A stretch of DNA of 64,000 bases from Actinomycetales bacterium (GCA_002919305.1 PKFB01000024.1:124001-188000); one strand, 5' to 3'; positions 55,813-64,000 are shown, numbered from the stretch's first letter. The notes: generated from the sequence alone by a model not told the origin. Made by a program: numbers and translations.

Positions 55813-56331
55813 TGTCCCATCCTCCCGGTTTTTATGGGCGGGGCGCATCCGGGGGGACACGCGGCGCATCCGCTTTCACGTCACTTTTCATGTTCTCATT
55901 CATCCATATGCATCTATCAATAGACATGAGTCATCACCAGTTGTCATGCATGCTCAGCGGCGCGCCGCTTCTGGGACATACCTTTCATCGCACTCATCCT
56001 GATCTATCAGGATCCGCTGTGTTTGTCGTTGGGGCCGCGCAGGTCCGGACAATGGAACAGCGTCTGTGAACTCGCCCACAGCGCACGCGGCGGTATCTGG
56101 TTGAAGGATTTATGAAGTGGCATCCACATCTACGGGGCGGTACTTGATTGACGTGAGGGGTGATGACGTGGAAACCGGTTGTCAACGCGATACCGACTGT
56201 CATGGCGCATGGGTGAGACGGGCGGCGGGGCCTGCCACCGTACCGGCAAGCGGACTGCACACCGGGAACGCGCCTCCGGGTCGGTGCCGTTCTGACAGCC
56301 GTCCCGTCGGATCCAACGTCAGGAGTAATCG
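55813..56331. other. 519-base divergent gap with palindromes
   Basis: I see no convincing gene. The block at about 55880-56015 is clearly lower in GC than its surroundings and holds two palindromes: AGCGGCGCGCCGCT (55956-55969, perfect 14 bp) and TCCTGAT-CT-ATCAGGA (55997-56012, 7-bp arms). CAT and ATG triplets recur around 55890-55950. The region separates the TIGR03085-like gene from the ABC exporter and probably carries both promoters and an operator. The ABC ribosome site is AGGAG near 56322. Confidence 0.6.
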
Positions 56332-58233
56332 GTGACCCCTCGTGCGGTGATCGCTCGCGGCCTGCGGGTGCTGGGATACGCGATCCGGGAACAACCCGCC
56401 ATTTTCGCCGTCGCTGTCCTCGGCAGTGTGCTGTTCGGCGGCATGACGGTGGGTAGCGCCTACGTGGTGGGCGCCGTCATCGGTCAGGTGGTGGTTCCGG
56501 CCTTCGCCGAGAACCGCGTGACCGTCGGGGCGTTGGCGTTGGGTGCGACGGCGATCTTCGGGGTGAGCGTGATCCGAGTCGTCGGTATCTTCGGCCGGCG
56601 ACTGGGGGCGGGAGCGATGCAGTACCGGCTCCAGGCGAGCTACCGGCGCCGTATCACCCGCCGCTACCTGGAATTGCCGCTGGCCTGGCACCGCCGCCAC
56701 CAGACCGGAACGTTGCTGTCGAACGCGAACTCCGATGTGGAGGCGGCGTTCGTCCCCATCGCCCCACTGCCGTTTGCGGTCGGCACTTTGGTGATGCTGG
56801 TCGGTGCGGTGGGGGCGATGTACGCCACCGACTGGGTGCTGGCGCTGATCGGTACCGCGGTGTTCCCCGCCGTGTTCGGCCTTAACGTCATGTATTCCCG
56901 GCGGATGTCACCGCGCGCCACCCGGGCCCAACGGTTACGCGCGGAACTGAGCGCGATGGCGCACGAAAGCTTTGACGGTGCCCTCGTGATCAAAACGATG
57001 GGGCGGGAGGCCGAGGAGACCGCCCGGTTCACGGCCCGAGCCGACCAGCTGCGGGACGCACTGATCTCCATGGGGCGGGTACGCGGCCTGTTTGACCCCA
57101 TCATGGACGCGCTGCCTAACCTCGGCACCTTATTGGTGCTGGTGCTGGGAGGGTGGCGCTTGTCCAACGGGGCCATCAGTGTGCAGGAAGTGGTCAGCGT
57201 GGCCTTCCTGTTCACGGTGCTGGCCTTCCCGGTGCGGGCCATCGGCTGGGTGCTGGGAGACCTCCCCCGTAGTGTGGTCGGATGGGAACGGGTCCAGGCG
57301 GTGCTGGCGGCCCGTGGCGACACCACATACGGTGAGCGGTCCCTGTCTGGGACCGGCCCGGTGGAGCTGACCTTCGACAACGTGAGCTTCCACTACCCGG
57401 CCAATGAGGCCGTCGACATCGCCGATACCGACGAGGACGGGGAGCGGTTGGGTCCGCCGGTGCTGCAGAACGTGAGCTTCACGGTGCCGCCCGGGCGTAC
57501 CGTGGCTCTGGTCGGACCCACCGGATCCGGAAAATCCACGGTGGCTGCGTTGGCGGCCCGGCTGATGGATCCCCAAGCGGGCGCGGTGCGGCTGGACGGG
57601 GTCGATGTGCGTGAGCTGTCCGCCGACGCGTTGGCGGCCACCGTCGCCCTGGTGCCGCAGATCCCGTTCATCTTCGACGACACCATCGCCGGCAACGTCG
57701 CGCTGGACCGGACCACCCCGGAGGGTACGCCGCTGGCCGAGGACAACCAGCGGGTGTGGGACGCGCTGCGCCTGGCACAGGCCGACGGTTTCGTCGCCGA
57801 GCTGCCGCAGGGGGTGGCCACCGAGGTCGGGGAACGCGGCACCAGCCTGTCCGGCGGGCAACGGCAGCGGCTCACTCTGGCGCGGGCCCTGGCCGGACGG
57901 CCCCGGCTGCTGATCCTGGACGACGCCACCAGCGCCGTGGATCCCCGGGTGGAGGCGGCGATCCTGCGTGGCCTGCGTGAGTCTGACCTGTCGGCCACTG
58001 TGCTGGTGGTCGCGTACCGACGCGCCACGATCGCGCTCGCCGACGAAGTCGTCTACCTGGAGAACGGGCGCGTGGTGGCACATGGCACCCACAGCGAACT
58101 GTTGGCCCGAGTACCGGGGTACGCCGATCTGGTCACCGCATACGAGCAGCAGGAGGCCGAACGCGCGTACGAGCAGACCCTGAACGAGCAGCGAGTAGGC
58201 GACATGGACGAGCAGGATGAGGTGACAGCGTGA
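56332..58233 (+). CDS. Heterodimeric ABC exporter subunit with degenerate ATPase site
   Basis: This is a 633-residue ABC half-exporter with six membrane helices (residues 15-310) fused to an ATPase domain. Walker A is GPTGSGKST near 395 and the signature LSGGQRQ near 506 is intact. Walker B ends LILDDATS, with Asp where the catalytic Glu is normal, and the H-loop His is Tyr562 (VVAYRR). An acidic insert of about 15 residues (DIADTDEDGERLG) lies in the ATPase domain. With its partner it forms a type of asymmetric exporter seen for drugs or lipids. The GTG follows CAGGAG; the stop overlaps the partner as GTGA. Confidence 0.93.
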   Translation: MTPRAVIARGLRVLGYAIREQPAIFAVAVLGSVLFGGMTVGSAYVVGAVIGQVVVPAFAENRVTVGALALGATAIFGVSVIRVVGIFGRRLGAGAMQYRLQASYRRRITRRYLELPLAWHRRHQTGTLLSNANSDVEAAFVPIAPLPFAVGTLVMLVGAVGAMYATDWVLALIGTAVFPAVFGLNVMYSRRMSPRATRAQRLRAELSAMAHESFDGALVIKTMGREAEETARFTARADQLRDALISMGRVRGLFDPIMDALPNLGTLLVLVLGGWRLSNGAISVQEVVSVAFLFTVLAFPVRAIGWVLGDLPRSVVGWERVQAVLAARGDTTYGERSLSGTGPVELTFDNVSFHYPANEAVDIADTDEDGERLGPPVLQNVSFTVPPGRTVALVGPTGSGKSTVAALAARLMDPQAGAVRLDGVDVRELSADALAATVALVPQIPFIFDDTIAGNVALDRTTPEGTPLAEDNQRVWDALRLAQADGFVAELPQGVATEVGERGTSLSGGQRQRLTLARALAGRPRLLILDDATSAVDPRVEAAILRGLRESDLSATVLVVAYRRATIALADEVVYLENGRVVAHGTHSELLARVPGYADLVTAYEQQEAERAYEQTLNEQRVGDMDEQDEVTA

Positions 58234-60050
58234 GCGTCACCACCGCGGCCACCCCCCGAACCGACTCTCCACGGACAGAGTCACCCGCTTCGGAATCCAC
58301 CCTGCAGACCCTGCGTCGCGGGCTGGCGTTGTCGCCGGAGCTGCGCTGGGGCCTGGCCGGCACCCTGGCGCTGGCGCTGCTGGCCACCGCCGGTCGGGTG
58401 GCGGTTCCGGTGGCGGTGCAGCTGGGAATTGACCATGGCATCCGGGCCGCCGGCGGTCCGGACATGGAGGTACTCACCCTCATCGCCGCGGTCACCGCCG
58501 GGGTGCTGGTCGTGACCGTGGCCTGCACGTACCTGATGAATGTCCGGCTGTACCGGGTCTCTGAGACCGCGCTGGCGGGGCTGCGGGCCCGTACCTTCCG
58601 GCACATCCACGACCTGTCGATGCTGCATCAGCAGGCCGAACGGCGCGGCTCGCTGACCTCCCGGGTCACCAGCGACATCGATCAGATGAGTCAGTTCCTC
58701 CAAATGGGAGGAATGGCCCTAATCGTCAACACCGGCCAGCTGGTGATCGCCACCGCCATCATGCTGATCTATTCCTGGCAGCTCACCTTGGTGGTGTACG
58801 CGGCGTTCGCTCCTCTGGTGTGGCTGGTGCGGCACTTCCAGCGTCGCTTGGGGGCGGCGTACTCCCTGGTGCGGCGCCGGGTGGGGACGCTGCTGGCCGC
58901 CATCTCCGAAAGCGTGGTGGGGGCCGAGGTGATCCGTGCCTACGGGGTGCGGGAGCGTACCCGCCGCCGGTTGGATGACGCGATCGAGCGGTACCGCGTG
59001 GCGCAGTTCCGGGCGCTGCAAATCAGCGTCTTCACCTTCTCCGCGGGAGAGTTGACCGCCGGGCTCGCCAACGCCGCGGTGATCGTCACCGGGGTTCTGC
59101 TGGGGGTGGACGGTGACCTGACCGTGGGTGAGCTGACCGCGTTCCTGTTCTTAGTCGCGCTGTTCGTCCAGCCGGTGCAGATCGCCACCGAGGTGCTCAA
59201 CGAGGCCCAGAACGCCATCGCGGGGTGGCGGCGGGTGCTCGACATCATCGACACCGCGCCGGACGTGGCCGACCCTGGCGAGGCCGGGCGTGACCTGCCG
59301 CCGGGGCCGATCGGGATCACCTTCTCCCACGTTCACTTCGCCTACCCCGGCGGGCCGGAGGTGCTGTCCGATGTGGACCTGACCATCCCACCCCGAACCC
59401 GGGTGGCGGTGGTGGGGCAGACCGGTAGCGGCAAGAGCACCTTCGCCAAACTGCTGACCCGGCTGATGGACCCCACCCGGGGTGAGGTGCGGCTGGCGGG
59501 CATCCCCCTGACCGACGTGCGGTTCTCCTCCCTGCGACGTCGGGTGGTGATGGTGCCGCAGGACGGCTTTTTGTTCGATGACACGGTGGCGGCCAACATC
59601 CGCTTCGCCAACCCCGACCTCAGCGACGACGATCTTTACCTGGCCTTTTGCGAGCTGGGGCTGGAGGACTGGCTGGACAGCCTGCCGGCGGGCCTGCGGA
59701 CCCAGGTAGGGGAACGGGGTGAGGCGCTGTCGGTGGGGGAGCGGCAGTTGGTCGCGCTGGTGCGGGCGTACGTCGCCAACCCGGATCTGCTGGTGCTGGA
59801 TGAGGCGACCAGCGCGGTGGACCCGGCCACCGAGGTACGCCTGGCCCGGGCCTTGGACGCGGTGACGCGGGGCCGCACCACGGTCGCGATCGCGCATCGA
59901 CTGTCGACGGCGGAGGCGGCCGATGAGGTGATCGTGATGGATAAAGGCAGGGTGGTGCAGCGTGGCCCGCACGCCGTCCTGGTCGCCCAACAGGATTCGG
60001 TGTACGCGCGGTTGCACGCCTCCTGGCTGGAGCAGACCCGCTCCAGTTGA
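58230..60050 (+). CDS. Heterodimeric ABC exporter subunit with consensus Walker B
   Basis: The 606-residue partner has six membrane helices after a Ser/Thr-rich N-terminus, then an ATPase domain. GQTGSGKST is intact, Walker B LLVLDEATSAVD has the catalytic Glu525, and IAHRLST has the H-loop His. Its signature is degenerate, LSVGERQ near residue 500 instead of LSGGQ. Joined with the first subunit's intact signature, one composite site is active and the other degenerate, as in LmrCD/TM287-288-type exporters. GTGA couples it to the first gene. The cargo is unknown. Confidence 0.93.
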   Translation: MSVTTAATPRTDSPRTESPASESTLQTLRRGLALSPELRWGLAGTLALALLATAGRVAVPVAVQLGIDHGIRAAGGPDMEVLTLIAAVTAGVLVVTVACTYLMNVRLYRVSETALAGLRARTFRHIHDLSMLHQQAERRGSLTSRVTSDIDQMSQFLQMGGMALIVNTGQLVIATAIMLIYSWQLTLVVYAAFAPLVWLVRHFQRRLGAAYSLVRRRVGTLLAAISESVVGAEVIRAYGVRERTRRRLDDAIERYRVAQFRALQISVFTFSAGELTAGLANAAVIVTGVLLGVDGDLTVGELTAFLFLVALFVQPVQIATEVLNEAQNAIAGWRRVLDIIDTAPDVADPGEAGRDLPPGPIGITFSHVHFAYPGGPEVLSDVDLTIPPRTRVAVVGQTGSGKSTFAKLLTRLMDPTRGEVRLAGIPLTDVRFSSLRRRVVMVPQDGFLFDDTVAANIRFANPDLSDDDLYLAFCELGLEDWLDSLPAGLRTQVGERGEALSVGERQLVALVRAYVANPDLLVLDEATSAVDPATEVRLARALDAVTRGRTTVAIAHRLSTAEAADEVIVMDKGRVVQRGPHAVLVAQQDSVYARLHASWLEQTRSS

Positions 60051-60186
60051 GCTTCAGTCGACTCTGGTCCGTGGGTGTCCACGAGGTGGCCCGGTCGTGC
60101 CCAGGAGCGGCGCCATGTGGGCGCCCGACGGATCACGACTCGACAGCTCACCACGTGATGAGCGCTTAACAAGATCGACATCGGTG

Positions 60187-60235
60187 CGCGGGGCGGTTGG
60201 CGTGTGCGACCCCGCGTACCCTCGTCTTGATTTTT
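60187..60235 (+). terminator. Possible terminator after the ABC pair
   Basis: CGCGGGG (60187-60193) and CCCCGCG (60210-60216) form a 7-bp stem with a 16-base loop, and a TTTTT run follows at 60230-60234. The distance from hairpin to T-run is long. It lies 137 bases after the exporter and 34 bases before the next start. Confidence 0.4.
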
Positions 60236-60268
60236 GATCTTTCATCGGGCGACCAATGGAGCGACGCG

Positions 60269-61069
60269 ATGCGACGGGTGCTAGTGACCGGGGGGTCGAG
60301 TGGGATCGGCCGGGCCGTGGTGCAGCGGTTCGCCCGGGAAGGCGACGTGGTCTGGCTGACCTACCGGCACGGTCGGGAGCGGGCCGAGGCGCTGTTGGCG
60401 GAGTTGCCCGGGGAGGGGCACCAGGCGTTCGAGCTGGCGCAGGGCGAATGGGACAGCCACCAACGGTTGTTGCAGTCCCTGCCCGGCCCGGTGGACATCC
60501 TGATCAACAACGCCGCGGTCGGCTCGAAGACGGTGGAGAATTACGCGCCCGCCGAGCCTCATCTGCAGGATGAGGCGTTCCTGCGGATCAACAGCGTCGG
60601 ACCGTTGTGGTTGATCCAACAGATCGTGCCGGGTATGCGGGAACGCGGCTACGGCAAGGTCGTCAACATCGCCAGCGTCGGAGGCGGGATCGGGCAGTTT
60701 CCCGGGTTCCGGCTTGCCGACGGGATGAGCAAGGCGGCGCTGGTGTACCTGACCCGCCAGTTGGCGGCGGAGCTCACCCACGATCCGGTGGAGGTATTCG
60801 CAGTCTGCCCCGGGGCGGTCCACACTCCGATGTTCCAGGCCAGCACCCTCAACGCCATCCCGACCGAGCAACGCGCGGCGTTTGAAGCTCGGCTGCCCAA
60901 GGGGCGGCTGATTCAGCCTGAAGAGATCGCCGACGTGGTGTGGTGGCTGTGCACGGAGCAGGCACGGGTGCTGCACGGGGCGGTGCTGGACGCCTCCATG
61001 GGGCTGGGCGTGCATCCGGGCCTGCTGACAGGGGTCTCGATCGACCGGGGCGCCGCAGGGCCGCACTGA
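60269..61069 (+). CDS. Short-chain dehydrogenase-fold protein without catalytic Tyr
   Basis: The 266-residue protein has the SDR cofactor motif VLVTGGSSGIGRAV at residues 5-18, LINNAAVGS at 79-87, NIASVGGGIG with Ser136, and LADGMSKAALVYL with Lys155. The tyrosine of the YxxxK motif is replaced by Asp151, so normal SDR oxidoreduction is doubtful. Possible roles are a degraded or reassigned enzyme. The ATG at 60269 follows TGGAG; an upstream ATG/GTG at 60197 lacks support. It is followed after 96 bases by an ACC-synthase-like gene on the same strand. Confidence 0.85.
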   Translation: MRRVLVTGGSSGIGRAVVQRFAREGDVVWLTYRHGRERAEALLAELPGEGHQAFELAQGEWDSHQRLLQSLPGPVDILINNAAVGSKTVENYAPAEPHLQDEAFLRINSVGPLWLIQQIVPGMRERGYGKVVNIASVGGGIGQFPGFRLADGMSKAALVYLTRQLAAELTHDPVEVFAVCPGAVHTPMFQASTLNAIPTEQRAAFEARLPKGRLIQPEEIADVVWWLCTEQARVLHGAVLDASMGLGVHPGLLTGVSIDRGAAGPH

Positions 61070-61165
61070 GCCGCAGAGCCCCTAAAAGGAGCCCAAAGGA
61101 TACAGCCCTACGGCCGGCGAAGACCGGCGGGTGAGGGAACACGACGAGCGAAAGGACGGCTGCCG

Positions 61166-62383
61166 ATGGTGTCACGCCGGGTTAAAGCGTTCACGGCCGA
61201 GCCACCTGCGCTGGTGACGGCGCATTTTCGGGTGGAGCAGCGCCCCTACCACCCGGATAAGGACCCGGGTGGGTACGTCAACTTCGGCACAGCCGAGAAC
61301 CGCCTGGTGTGGGACCTGCTGGCGCCGATCCTCACCGGCCCTCGTCCGGTCACCGCGGAAGACACCCGGTACGCGCCGTTATACGGCGCAGCCGCCACCC
61401 GCGAGGCGATCGCGGGCTACCTGAACCGGTACGGCGGGCCCTCGGTGGACCCCGACGACATCATCGTGGTCAGCGGGGCGTCGGCGGCGTTGGACATCAT
61501 CTCGTACATCCTGTGTGACCCCGGCGACGCGATCGTGGTGCCCGCGCCCTACTACGGGGGTTTTGACCCGGACCTGACTGGGCGGACCGAGGCACGGATC
61601 GTGCCCGCGCCCCTGGCGTACCCCTTCTGGGTAACCGGTGACGCCGTCGAGGCGGCGGTGACGCAGGCGCGCCGGGACGGCTTAACGGTCCGGGCGATCG
61701 TCCTGAGCTCCCCCCACAATCCGGTGGGGCACGTCTACCCACCCGACACGCTCCGGGAGGTCGTCGAGGTGGCGGAGCGGCACGACCTGCACTTAGTAGC
61801 CGACGAAATCTACGCCGGCTCGGTGTTCGGCTCCCGGCCTTTCACCAGTTTCCGGACGGTGACGGACAGTCCACGGCTGCATCTGGTGTGGGGGATGGCC
61901 AAAGACTTCGGAGTGTCGGGTTTCAAGGTCGGCGTGCTGCACACCCGGGACCCCCAGGTACGCGCCGCGGCGCGGATCCTGGCCGGGTTCGCCCCAGTGT
62001 CCACCGACACCCAAGTGATCGCGCGGAGGATGCTGGCCAACGCCGACGCGTTCCTGACCGAGAGTCAACGCCGGTTGGGGGTGGCGTACGCGCACATCAC
62101 CGAGCTGCTCACCGCCCACGGCATCCCGTTCGTGCCCGCGGAGGGTGCCTTCGCCGTCTGGGTGGACCTGCGCGGCTGGCTGTCGGCGCCGACGTTCGAG
62201 GCCGAGATGGAGCTGTGGGAGCAGGTCTACCGGGCCAAGGTGAGCATCTCCCCGGGCCGGACGTTCCACAGCCCGGAGCCGGGATGGTTCCGCATCTGTT
62301 TCCCGTCGGATCCTGTGGTCGTCACCGAGGGCATCACCCGGCTGGGGCGGGTCCTGGCGGAGCGCTCCTCGACGACGCGCTGA
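61166..62383 (+). CDS. ACC-synthase-like PLP aminotransferase
   Basis: The 405-residue fold-type I PLP enzyme resembles 1-aminocyclopropane-1-carboxylate synthase and related aminotransferases: RPYHPDKDPGGYVNFGTAENRLVWDLL at the N-terminus, YAPLYGAAATREAIAGYL, PAPYYGGFDPDL, VLSSPHNPVGHVYP, VADEIYAGSVFG and the PLP lysine in WGMAKDFGVSGFKVGVL. Bacterial ACC synthases are rare and occur in natural-product pathways; C-S lyases or plain transaminases are also possible. The ATG follows GAAAGGA. Together with the SDR-like neighbour it may form a small biosynthetic or modification unit. Confidence 0.85.
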   Translation: MVSRRVKAFTAEPPALVTAHFRVEQRPYHPDKDPGGYVNFGTAENRLVWDLLAPILTGPRPVTAEDTRYAPLYGAAATREAIAGYLNRYGGPSVDPDDIIVVSGASAALDIISYILCDPGDAIVVPAPYYGGFDPDLTGRTEARIVPAPLAYPFWVTGDAVEAAVTQARRDGLTVRAIVLSSPHNPVGHVYPPDTLREVVEVAERHDLHLVADEIYAGSVFGSRPFTSFRTVTDSPRLHLVWGMAKDFGVSGFKVGVLHTRDPQVRAAARILAGFAPVSTDTQVIARRMLANADAFLTESQRRLGVAYAHITELLTAHGIPFVPAEGAFAVWVDLRGWLSAPTFEAEMELWEQVYRAKVSISPGRTFHSPEPGWFRICFPSDPVVVTEGITRLGRVLAERSSTTR

Positions 62384-62425
62384 CGATCCGGCGGCGTGTT
62401 GACAGCCTGACCGCGCTCGCCGGCG

Positions 62426-63079
62426 TCACGATTCTCGCGGTTCTGCGGCCTCAACAGGCGACGCCTTCCAGGTGGCGCTGTCCTGATCCGGCGCCGGCGG
62501 CAGCGGCATGGTCAGGTAGCGCTGGATGGTCGGGCCGTACACCGACACCAGCCACTCAACCGGGGCACCGGCGAGCGGTTCCAGGCGCAGCACATACCGG
62601 ATCATGGCCAGGCCGACCAGTTGGGAGGCCACCAATGGCAGCCGGAGCGTGGCGTCCGGTAGATGCAGCGCGTCGGCGATCCGACGCAGGATCTGGGTGG
62701 TCAGAAAGTCCCGCAACATGCGGGCCGACCACTCGTGGTTGAGCGCGCTGCGCAACAACGCTACTCCGGCCGTACCGGCCGGGCTGTCCCAGATACTCAC
62801 AAACAGGCGGATCAGCCGCTCACCCAGCCCATCGGGGCCGCCTTCGAGCAGGTCAGGCAGGACCGTCCCCGGATCGATAGGGAAGTGCAGCGCGGCCACA
62901 AACAGCTGGTCTTTGGAGCCGAAGTAGTGGTGAACCAGGGCGGGGTCGACCCCGGCGGCCGCGGCGATCTGTCGAATGGAGGCCTTGTCGAACCCATGTT
63001 GAGCGAACGCGGACCGGGCGGCCGCGAGAATCGCCTCACGGGTGCCCGACCGGCCCGGCCGGCGACCGGTACGCGCCAT
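62426..63079 (-). CDS. TetR-family regulator
   Basis: The 217-residue regulator has the TetR N-terminal domain: TREAILAAARSAFAQHGFDKASIRQIAAAAGVDPALVHHYFGSKDQLF. The rest is a helical ligand-binding domain. I chose the ATG at 63079; the GTG immediately before it (63082) is equally close to the GGAG at 63089-63092. It converges with the aminotransferase and diverges from PadR across 283 bases. Its likely targets are neighbours, perhaps the aminotransferase, SDR and exporter; no operator was identified with confidence. Confidence 0.92.
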   Translation of the reverse strand: MARTGRRPGRSGTREAILAAARSAFAQHGFDKASIRQIAAAAGVDPALVHHYFGSKDQLFVAALHFPIDPGTVLPDLLEGGPDGLGERLIRLFVSIWDSPAGTAGVALLRSALNHEWSARMLRDFLTTQILRRIADALHLPDATLRLPLVASQLVGLAMIRYVLRLEPLAGAPVEWLVSVYGPTIQRYLTMPLPPAPDQDSATWKASPVEAAEPRES

Positions 63080-63300
63080 CACTGCTCACTCCTGACCGTT
63101 GTCGCTGCCCCGCCGCGCCAGTGCCGTCATCAGCGTGCGCCACATGCGCTTTCCACCTCGGTGTCGAGGCCGACCGTCGGTGGTCCGGCCACGGGACGGG
63201 ATACCGGGATTATCGGAAACCCAGCGCGACCGGACCACGAACAGCGGGCTATTTATCCCTCGGAGAGGCGGATAGCGGCCGAAAGCGGAATATAGGCGGG

Positions 63301-63356
63301 CGGCGTTACCTCCGGCGTTACCTGTGGCGAGAGGGGGAACGCGGTGGACGTAGCAT
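63301..63356 (+). promoter_or_regulatory. Tandem 12-bp repeat and -10 before the PadR gene
   Basis: CGGCGTTACCTC (63301-63312) and CGGCGTTACCTG (63313-63324) are consecutive near-identical 12-mers. TAGCAT at 63351-63356 ends six bases before the GTG at 63363, suggesting a leaderless start. The repeat lies just before where a -35 would be and could be an operator for PadR or TetR. Confidence 0.55.
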
Positions 63357-63362
63357 CACGCC

Positions 63363-63998
63363 GTGACGTGCCCCGACGTCATGGCGGAGGTGCCGGTCGA
63401 GATGTCTTTGAGGCACGGACTACTCGGTCTCCTCGCCGAAGCACCCGCTAGTGGGTACGACCTGACTCGCCGGTTCGCCGAGGTGCTGGGCCCGGTCTGG
63501 CCGGCCCGACACCCGCAGATCTACGCCGAACTGACCCGCTTGGCCGACGAAGGGCTCATCGAGGTCGCCAGTCGCGGGCCCCGAGGGCGTACCGCGTACC
63601 GGATCACCGACGCCGGACTGGCCGAGGTGCGACGCTGGCTGGCCCACACCGAAACCGACCACACGCTGCGGGTCGAGGGGGTGCTGCGTTCAGTTTTCTT
63701 CTGGCTGATGTCCCCACAGCAGCTGCAGCGGCATCTGCAGCGGGAAGTTGCGTTTTACACCGAGATGGCGGCGCGCTACCGCCGCCTGGCCGAGGCCGAA
63801 GACCGGGGGGAGTACGGTGATGAGCCACCGGTTCGGTCCCTGAGGCTGGCGGTGGAGGCCGGAATCCGCCTGTATGAGACGCTCGCGGACTGGGCGCGGT
63901 GGGCCGCCACCCGCCCGATCACCGCACCGGCGTCGACCGCCGCACCGGCCACGTCTGCGGACCCCACGGAGCCGGCGGCGGGGACCGGGGCAGAATGA
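63363..63998 (+). CDS. PadR-family regulator
   Basis: The 211-residue protein shows a PadR winged helix: LRHGLLGLLAEAPASGYDLTRRFAEVLGPVWPARHPQIYAELTRLADEGLIEV and GRTAYRITDAGLAEVRRWL. A helical C-terminal dimer domain (LQRHLQREVAFYTEMAARYRRLAEA) and a low-complexity Ala/Thr/Pro tail follow. PadR proteins repress detoxification or transporter genes in response to phenolic or other small molecules. The GTG at 63363 is favoured because TAGCAT lies six bases upstream and no Shine-Dalgarno is visible; ATGs at 63381 and 63402 are alternatives. The target gene may lie beyond the window. Confidence 0.9.
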   Translation: MTCPDVMAEVPVEMSLRHGLLGLLAEAPASGYDLTRRFAEVLGPVWPARHPQIYAELTRLADEGLIEVASRGPRGRTAYRITDAGLAEVRRWLAHTETDHTLRVEGVLRSVFFWLMSPQQLQRHLQREVAFYTEMAARYRRLAEAEDRGEYGDEPPVRSLRLAVEAGIRLYETLADWARWAATRPITAPASTAAPATSADPTEPAAGTGAE

Positions 63999-64000
63999 GT

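Noticed and set aside
55743-56069. Plus-strand frame of 108 codons in the ABC upstream gap
   Set aside because: It begins inside the TIGR03085-like gene on the other strand, crosses the low-GC operator block, and has no ribosome site.
56117-56335. Possible 72-residue protein just before the ABC exporter
   Set aside because: It has a low-complexity Arg/Gly/Pro translation, overlaps the exporter start out of frame and lacks a Shine-Dalgarno.

Overview
The window comes from a high-GC actinomycete. The evidence is many GTG starts, 4-bp ATGA/GTGA overlaps, a division cluster without ftsA, SepF and a Wag31-type DivIVA, a PriA-type HisA, a SARP/AfsR-family regulator, and several starts placed 6-8 nt behind a TANNNT box (leaderless mRNAs). 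Gene order around dnaE, DUF2567, the LON protein and the his genes resembles Micromonosporales and relatives; that is recalled, not searched. I see no rRNA, tRNA, CRISPR array, insertion sequence or prophage.

Positions 1-13700 hold the division/cell-wall (dcw) cluster: murF (cut by the window edge), mraY, murD, ftsW, murG, murC, ftsQ, ftsZ, a YggS-type PLP protein, sepF, yggT, divIVA, a membrane protein with a Cys/His tail and a DUF167 protein. Positions 14000-21600 hold a DksA/TraR-type zinc-finger protein, lspA, an RluD-type pseudouridine synthase, a small unknown gene, a ParA/MinD-like ATPase and dnaE.

Positions 21700-30850 hold a DUF2567 membrane protein that overlaps a convergent LON-domain gene tail to tail, then hisD-hisC-hisB, a membrane-anchored repeat protein, a 58-residue membrane protein coupled to hisH, priA and hisF. 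Strong hairpins separate many units. Promoter-like TANNNT boxes lie six bases before the starts of the LON gene, hisD, the 58-residue gene, hisF, the proA-like gene and the last PadR gene.

Positions 30900-43700 are accessory and rich in regulation: a secreted SGNH esterase behind paired operators; a convergent O-antigen-ligase-like protein; a ProA-family gene divergent from a GntR regulator that leads pxpB-pxpC (no pxpA); a membrane thioredoxin divergent from a large SARP-NB-ARC-TPR regulator; and a YczE-type membrane protein divergent from a MocR regulator. Each regulator lies beside a repeat that could be its operator.

Positions 43700-50500 hold csaA and a glgX-treY-treZ block that converts glycogen-type glucan to trehalose. 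Next to it, 50730-54040, are a 756-residue tail-anchored protein that may carry a GAP1-type N-terminal domain and an EAD1-CHAT protein that has lost the usual CHAT histidine. This pair is the best candidate for a poorly described system, possibly conflict or signalling related. Positions 54061-63998 hold an FAD oxidoreductase with a TIGR03085-type protein, a heterodimeric ABC exporter with asymmetric ATPase sites, a short-chain dehydrogenase without the catalytic tyrosine next to an ACC-synthase-like aminotransferase, and divergent TetR and PadR regulators.
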